The notes beneath the pieces were generated by a model, which did no database searches, was not told the origin of the DNA, and saw only the letters and a list, made by a program, of their open reading frames with translations. A DNA stretch of 64,000 nt from Siphonodentalium dalli (Eukaryota > Mollusca > Scaphopoda > Gadilida > Siphonodentaliidae): positions 204,498,978-204,562,977 of the forward strand of contig CP136066.1 of assembly GCA_032622095.1 (NCBI GenBank), read 5' to 3'. Position 1 is the stretch's first letter; each line of letters starts with the position of its first letter. Position numbers and translations under genes: made by a program. Shown here piece after piece: positions 58,191 to 64,000 of this stretch.

Positions 58191-58742
58191 CATATATATT
58201 TTGAAGACCTCTGTTTGTTTGTCTGTCTGTCTGTATGTTTGTCTGTCATTTATACAAATCTACGATTCTCGACCGATCGGGACGAAACTTGGTACGTGTG
58301 TGTATTTTGACCAGGCGGTGGACGTATTGGTGAGCCCGTGCGGCGCCCGCTTCACGCATGCGCAGACGAGATTTCGGAAACGGGTGGAGCTATCGACTTG
58401 AAATTTGCTATGTGAATGTATCTTGCCCCGGATACGAATTTTATCGGGTCGTCGAGCCCGTGCGACGCCACCTTCGCGCATGCGCAGACAAGATCTCGGA
58501 AACGGGTGGAGCTATCGACTTGAAATTTGCTATGTGAATGTATCTTGCCCCGGATACGAATTTTATCGGGTCGCTGAGCCCGTGCGACGCAAGCTTCGCG
58601 CATGCGCAGACCAGATCTCGAAAACGGGTGGAGCTATCGACTTGAAATTTGGTATGTGAATGTATCTTGCCCCGGATATGAATTTTATCGACTTGAAATT
58701 TGGTTTTTTAATAGCCCGGTCAACGTCGGGCTCATCGGCTAG
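58186..58742 (+). mobile_element. Non-autonomous Helitron, 557 bp
   Basis: The 5' TCTCTCATATATATTTTGAA follows an A, then GTTTGTTTGTCTGTCTGTC. The 3' end has a perfect hairpin GCCCG-GTCAACGT-CGGGC at 58714-58731, then TCATCGGCTAG and T. The body has three ~136-bp modules (CGGAAACGGGTGGAGCTATC, CGAGCCCGTGCGACGC, CGCGCATGCGCAGAC). Same architecture as 40459-41072. Confidence 0.88.
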
Positions 58743-59289
58743 TCTAATATGACCATACGTAAACGTAATAAAGCCCACGTAGATTAAATCTGGCAGTTTG
58801 CGATACGAAATACATTTATAATAATTACCGCTTTTGAATTACACCGCCGGGTATCGAAATTAGTCGACGAAATTGATGTGACAAAGATAAAGGGAAATAA
58901 TGGCATTTCTTCCTGTGCTCAAATAGAACTTTCGAAGAGGTGTTCTTTTGTGCGACACTGTTTACATTTTCACAACATTTTTACTCGATGCGTTTACTGG
59001 TAACACCGAAGATCTGGTCTGCTTGACAGCGTGGAAATATAATAAAATTACATTACAAAATGCTCCAAGTTGTGTGTTGAAATTCTGCACTACATGTGGC
59101 GTGATTACAGGGTGTGCTGTATAGCTCATGGTGTGTTGCTACACAGCTACATGTAAGTCATGTGGTCCGAAAATAGCCAACGTCTATTCAAATTAATCTG
59201 AGATAGAAATGCTTATTTGCATAAGTTGGAGGGAATTGTGTGAGCACACGGTGGCGTCATACAGTATAGTACAGTTCACAATCCGAAGA
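58743..59289. other. Low-copy DNA, no gene supported
   Basis: No family or exon recognised. Confidence 0.4.
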
Positions 59290-62200
59290 AACAAGTCCTG
59301 TTACAGTCATGTCGCAAGCATATGGGTGCTCGTCCCATATCCCAACTGAAGAACACAGGTGTGACATTAAGAACTAACCGGCACGATTGAACATAGTGAC
59401 ATTAACGGATTGACAGACCCATGTCACAGTATATGTCGCAAGCATATGAACGCATGCATTTGACACTATACCAATATGTGGGATACATACACAAAACGCA
59501 CGCGTATGTTACTGGTATCAGTATATATATATCGAACGATTGCAACCCTATAAGTGTCATACTTACGCGATGCAGGCATGCATATAATTCCCAAAGTTCA
59601 GTCATACCAGAGTCCAGAATAGTGTACCCAAATACAGGTTATGTCACACCGTTATATAATCGTTATTTGTTTGTGTGTAAAGCGTTCCTACATCAATAAT
59701 TTGTACACTGCTACTACGTCAATAAAGCAATTTTCAGTCAATATATACCAGGATATGTTGATCAACTGCGGAACGCAATGTGAAATTAAGAAGTATCCAC
59801 GATTAAATACAATGTCCCACTACCGGTTGGACAGACTATTGCCATAACTATAGTGTATGTCGCAAGCATGTGGATGCACATATGACACGATATCAATGTC
59901 GCATGCTTGGTATGGAATATATACACAAATCTACGCGTGTGTGTTACTGTTGTCAGTATATCGGACGAGTTCAATGGCGTAGGATAGCACAATCTGCCAA
60001 AAAACATTATTGTTCTCATTAAAAGACGAATGCGTGCATGATTATCATACACTATCGGCCAGTAACAAACATGCAACTGGGTCTGTTTACCACACGCTCG
60101 ATCGATATATTCTAACTGACTCTTCCCCACCGATGTCCCTATGTTCCTTCAAGTTAGATGTTGCCTAACACTGTTTCTTAAGTGAAAGTGCTCAATTTCA
60201 GGTAGAACAAAACGCATAGATTTAACCATAAAACCTGCATTTTAGTAACTTCATTTGTATTTTCTTGCGATAATTGTCATATCTGCTTCAAAATAATACG
60301 GACACCAAACCCCATCAGCACCAACATTCAGTCAACCACCTTAGTCGAGAATACTGTACCCAATTACTGGTTGTGTAAACATTTTAAGGCTTTATTTTTT
60401 GTACACTTCGCTACTACGTCAATAAAGCAATGTTCACTCCATATTCCAGGATCCATTAATCGATGTCGCAACCATGTGAGCGCCCCTTCGGAATATCGAC
60501 GTATCCCAACTCTAGAACGCATGCAATATGAAATTAAGAATTAACCACAATTGAACATAGTATACCACTAACGGATTGTCAAACTATTGTCATATACTGT
60601 ATGTCGCACGCATATGGACGCACTTGACACGACATAAATATCGCACGCTTGGTACGGAATATATACACAAAATCGCACGCGCGAGTTACTGTTGTCGCAT
60701 ATCGGACGAGTGCAGTGGCGTAATGATCGCACGATCAGTCAAATATAAACTGTTATCCTTACGCGACGTATGCAAGTATGTCATATACCAGGGGGAACTA
60801 ACACACATATGCGGCTGTTAATCACACATTGGAACGGCATATTCTAACTGACCCTTCCCCACAAGTGTCTCTACATCCCTGCATTATGGATGTTAATTGC
60901 TCAACGCGGTTTCTTCCATGAAAGTGCCAAATACATATAACGATTTAAACTCATAGATTTAATCAGACAACCTGGAAATTTTAAGTATTTTAGTGACTGT
61001 TTGTATTTTTCCTGCAATATTTGTTTATCCTTTAAATGCTGGGAACTGCATTTTTGTGGTATTAAAGACCATGTTCCAGTGCTTTCTCTTATATGGGAAG
61101 CCTCGTGCATGTAAGAGAATGCGTTGGCACAGGGTTTTTCGTAATATTTCCGGAAACTCAAGTCATGAAATTGTTAAATTTAATAGACACCATGCACTAT
61201 CAGCATCAAAACTCTAATAGCAGATAGCGTTGAGAACACTGTACACAATTGCGGGTTATGTCACAAGTCTAAGGCCGTATTATATATTTTAATGTGCTCT
61301 CACATCACACATTTTCACACTGCGCTGGTACACCAATAAAGGATTTTCAGTCTATATTCTAGTATGAGTTGATCAATGTCGCAATCATATGGGCGTCCCT
61401 TCTGGAATATCGACATACCCAACTATGGAAAGCATTGTGAAATTAAGTAATAGCCACCATTGAAATTCCTGCCACTAATGGGTAGACTGACTATTTCCAT
61501 ATTGTATGTCGCAAGCATATGAAAGCACTTGCCACCATGTCAATATCACTCGCTTGGTATGAAATATGTTAAACAAAACCGCATGTGTGTGCTCGTGTCG
61601 TCAGTTTATCTGAAAAGTGCAATGACGTAATGATAGCTTTTAATGCAATTGCTTGTAGCTACCGGTGCCTGCTTAAATATAACTGACACCACAAACCGTC
61701 AATATCAAATCACAATCATACCAAGTAGAGCTGAGAACACTGCTACCAATTACTGCTATACCACGATGCCAGTCTTATTAAAACTAGACCTAACTTTCAT
61801 TACTTTCAACTTACGTTGAGAGTTGACTGTAAGGAAACCTTGGTCTAGTTATTACTAGACTGCCACGATCCTAAAGTTGTAGTTTTATTTTGGTTGTACT
61901 GAGTAAATACGTCAATAATTTTCCACAGCACTACTGCATCAATAAAGGATCTTTCAGTCCATACGCCAGGACGTGTTCATCAACGTAACAACCGTATGGA
62001 CACACCTCCCAAAATATTGAAACATCACGAGTCTGGAACACATTGTTAAGAATAGAAATGACAAAATTAGCAGACTCTTGCCGTCGTGTATATCGCAAGC
62101 ATATGTACGCATGTGCCACTACCGGTATATCAATATGAAACGTTGGTATGCAATATATACACACAACTGATTATGTGTGTTCATGTCGTCAGTTTACCAT

Positions 62201-62290
62201 ATGAGTGCAAATGCGCAAAGATAGCACAATTTTCTGCACGAACAGTGAAATACCTCATGCGTTATTGTTATGGAATCGCAGTAGTTTCAT
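59290..62290. repeat. Long-period, strongly diverged tandem repeat, ~5 units of 450-900 bp
   Basis: The same landmarks return in the same order: GTCGCAANCATATGGGCG; CCAACT..GGAACGCAT with TGTGAAATTAAG; ATGTCGCAAGCATATG (59430, 59860, 60600, 61507, 62092); GTATGGAATATATACACAAA; GTTACTGTTGTCAGTATATC; and TCAATAAAG.A.TTTCAGTC (59713, 60418, 61330, 61930). Units differ by many substitutions and by indels. Each keeps an AATAAAG. One unit was enlarged by a hairpin element (61055-61180). No coding frame is conserved. Confidence 0.85.
61055..61180. mobile_element. Decayed hairpin-family element
   Basis: CCAGTGCTTTCTCTTATATGGG, GCATGTAAGAGAATGCGTTGGC, then ACAGGGTTTTTCGTAATATTTCCGGAAACT and TCATGAAATTG|TTAA. 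Inserted in the 60463-61378 unit of the long tandem repeat. Confidence 0.7.
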
Positions 62291-64000
62291 AAACTTGGGG
62301 CCATAGCACCGATGTATGTTCTTTCTTTGAATGTCTAATTGAACATAATAATTGCTGTTTGCAGTCATGTTTCACGAACTTATATAGCTATAGTAGTACA
62401 TGTACCCCGATGTATGTAAGGCAAAATTATAGTAAATATTTGTATGTAGAGGATCGCACATGAGTTTATATTGTGTACGGAATCTATCAATCGAGATAAC
62501 TAAATTCGATTTGAGCCGAGGTTCACCGAGACTCAAATAGAATTTAGTGGATGTCAGAGGTTGATAAATTACGTATGAAGTAGAATGAGTTTGATATACC
62601 TTTTATCACATGATCAAATAAACGCGAAGTATTCATCGAAGAAAACTATCATAAACGTCAGCAATCGCAAGTCATTCAAATAATGGCGTGATGTCATCGC
62701 ACGTGCTAATAGTACACGTGTGTCTTACCAATAATTATTAACCTGGGTTTGTGAGTTAATTATGTGATAAATTGTGATATTAAACGTTCGTTTAATAACA
62801 GGAAATAGTGCCAGGTGACCCTTGACTTCCGGTATGTCTTCTATTTACACTCCATATATTATGCCTTCCAATATTTTTCCAACCAGCTATAATCATTAAG
62901 AGTTTGAAAAGTTATGTCATTATATATACACCATTAAATACATCAAAGTGTCCTTATTTATCTGGGACTATTGTTTACACGCGCAAACAATGCACAGTTA
63001 CATGAAAAGTCATCCGATGTCGTATAGAAGCCGATGTTAGTTTAGTGTCCCATTTGTTGATTTAAGTAGGTTTTGTCGAGGCTTTGGATCATGTAATAAA
63101 TATAATCTATAACTCGTCAAGTATAGGCTATAGCAGAATCTACAAAACCCGTCCACTACATTAGGTCAGGACCTCAACAAATGCTGGTCCAGTTCTAATT
63201 TTCTGGACTCGTTTTGTAAATTCCGCTATAAACTGGGGACTCGTAGATCCTCTCTTTATTGCACACCCTGATCCCTGGAACATGACAAATGTGGCAAGAA
63301 TGAATAAATACCAACAGGTATGATGGCAGTATCTCATTCTAATAACAATATATTCCTTATTGGTGAATTTGGATTTAGTTCAAAATAATATGATCATACT
63401 GTTGGCGCAATATTTTATTAATCAGAAGGCAATCACATCACCCAGGAGTCTTCATGTCTGTTCATTAAAATCATTACACTTTCTGTTAGACATATATGCA
63501 CAGCCACCTTCAAGTGTAAATTAATATGACACTTTCCAAATATAATAGAACAAGATTTACATTCTCCAGAATTGAAGCAGTGTATATTTTCCTTAGAACA
63601 AGTGGATCAATACCCTTTACTTTCATAAGATGTTTTGCACTGAATAAATAAATACACATCAGCTTCCTGGAGTGAATTCCTTGTTACCTCAGGTCAAGAA
63701 TCACTATACCGTGTGCACATATTACACATGTATGCCTCCACCCCAAAAGTATCCATTGCACACATGACTACCTCCAATATAATTTAGAATAGATGATGTA
63801 TTTTCTGTTATCCTGTTTTCTCATCATTTCCTTTTCTAGTAGTATTATAAGGAAGCTGAAGTTGCAAGTTATTAAAAGTTTGTGTCCTTGGTGTTGATAT
63901 TGTCTTTGTGTTTGAATAACATTCCAAGAAGAGAGTTAACAGAAAATAGTGGATTTGACATTTGTGTCATCAGTCAGGATACAACAGTTACATTTAATCT
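62291..64000. other. Low-copy AT-rich DNA, no gene supported
   Basis: No repeat family, exon or RNA gene recognised. GAGTCTC-type inverted words around 62510-62540 (ACTAAATTCGATTTGAG... CTCAAATAGAATTTAGT) form one 12-16-bp imperfect hairpin. Confidence 0.45.

Overview
This window is repeat-dominated, AT-rich eukaryotic DNA, most likely from a marine invertebrate. A mollusc, possibly a bivalve, is my best guess. It rests on a tRNA-derived SINE ending in an ATTAAACCCCAA(G)CAATCAATC tail, on dispersed 'CAAGATGGCGGCC' modules, and on intron-split genes. There are no operons, bacterial signals, rRNA genes or functional tRNA genes that I can support. Every identification comes from reading the sequence by eye; nothing was searched.

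Host coding content is sparse. On the minus strand, three exons with matching splice sites and phases (18346-18440, 13077-13247, 4961-4994) read through as one and a half annexin repeats. The introns between them (5.1 kb and 8.1 kb) have filled with minisatellites and mobile elements. On the plus strand, 55916-58115 is an exon-like block with about 55 copies of a 12-residue peptide repeat, a unique acidic tail, an acceptor and a donor, but one in-frame stop. Tiny ATGGCGGC-type first-exon candidates lie at 38021-38046 (minus) and 36656-36724 (plus).

Layout: 0-2.6 kb, unremarkable DNA, then CACA-rich duplications. 2.6-4.5 kb, a nearly identical 294/248-bp satellite. 5-8 kb, MITEs and foldback repeats. 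8.0-9.6 kb, a 45/32-bp minisatellite. 10.2-11.0 kb, a truncated Helitron with the helicase C-terminus and a 42-bp minisatellite. 11.5-13.1 kb, a 55-bp minisatellite that starts at the annexin splice donor. 13.3-20 kb, a cluster of TTAA-flanked MITEs, hairpin elements and a SINE. 20-23 kb, a reverse-transcriptase relic, a (TCA)n tract and a 5'-truncated LINE with a 14-bp target duplication. 23-26.5 kb, two tandem arrays. 28-32.9 kb, a giant inverted repeat interrupted by a hAT element. 33-38 kb, mostly low-copy sequence. 38-48 kb, more MITEs, a minus-strand Helitron inside a hairpin element, a 353-bp palindrome and a second hAT element. 48.8-49.2 kb, a LINE endonuclease relic. 50.0-54.8 kb, a 141-bp satellite whose orientation flips once. 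54.9-55.4 kb, a field of CCGAAT words. 55.9-58.1 kb, the 12-residue-repeat exon. 58.2-58.7 kb, another Helitron. 59.3-62.3 kb, a diverged long-period tandem repeat.

Two themes stand out. First, six unrelated-looking element families use TTAA as target, and adjacent copies share one TTAA. Second, tandem amplification has taken hold of coding or splice-site sequence: the annexin donor array and the 12-residue repeat.
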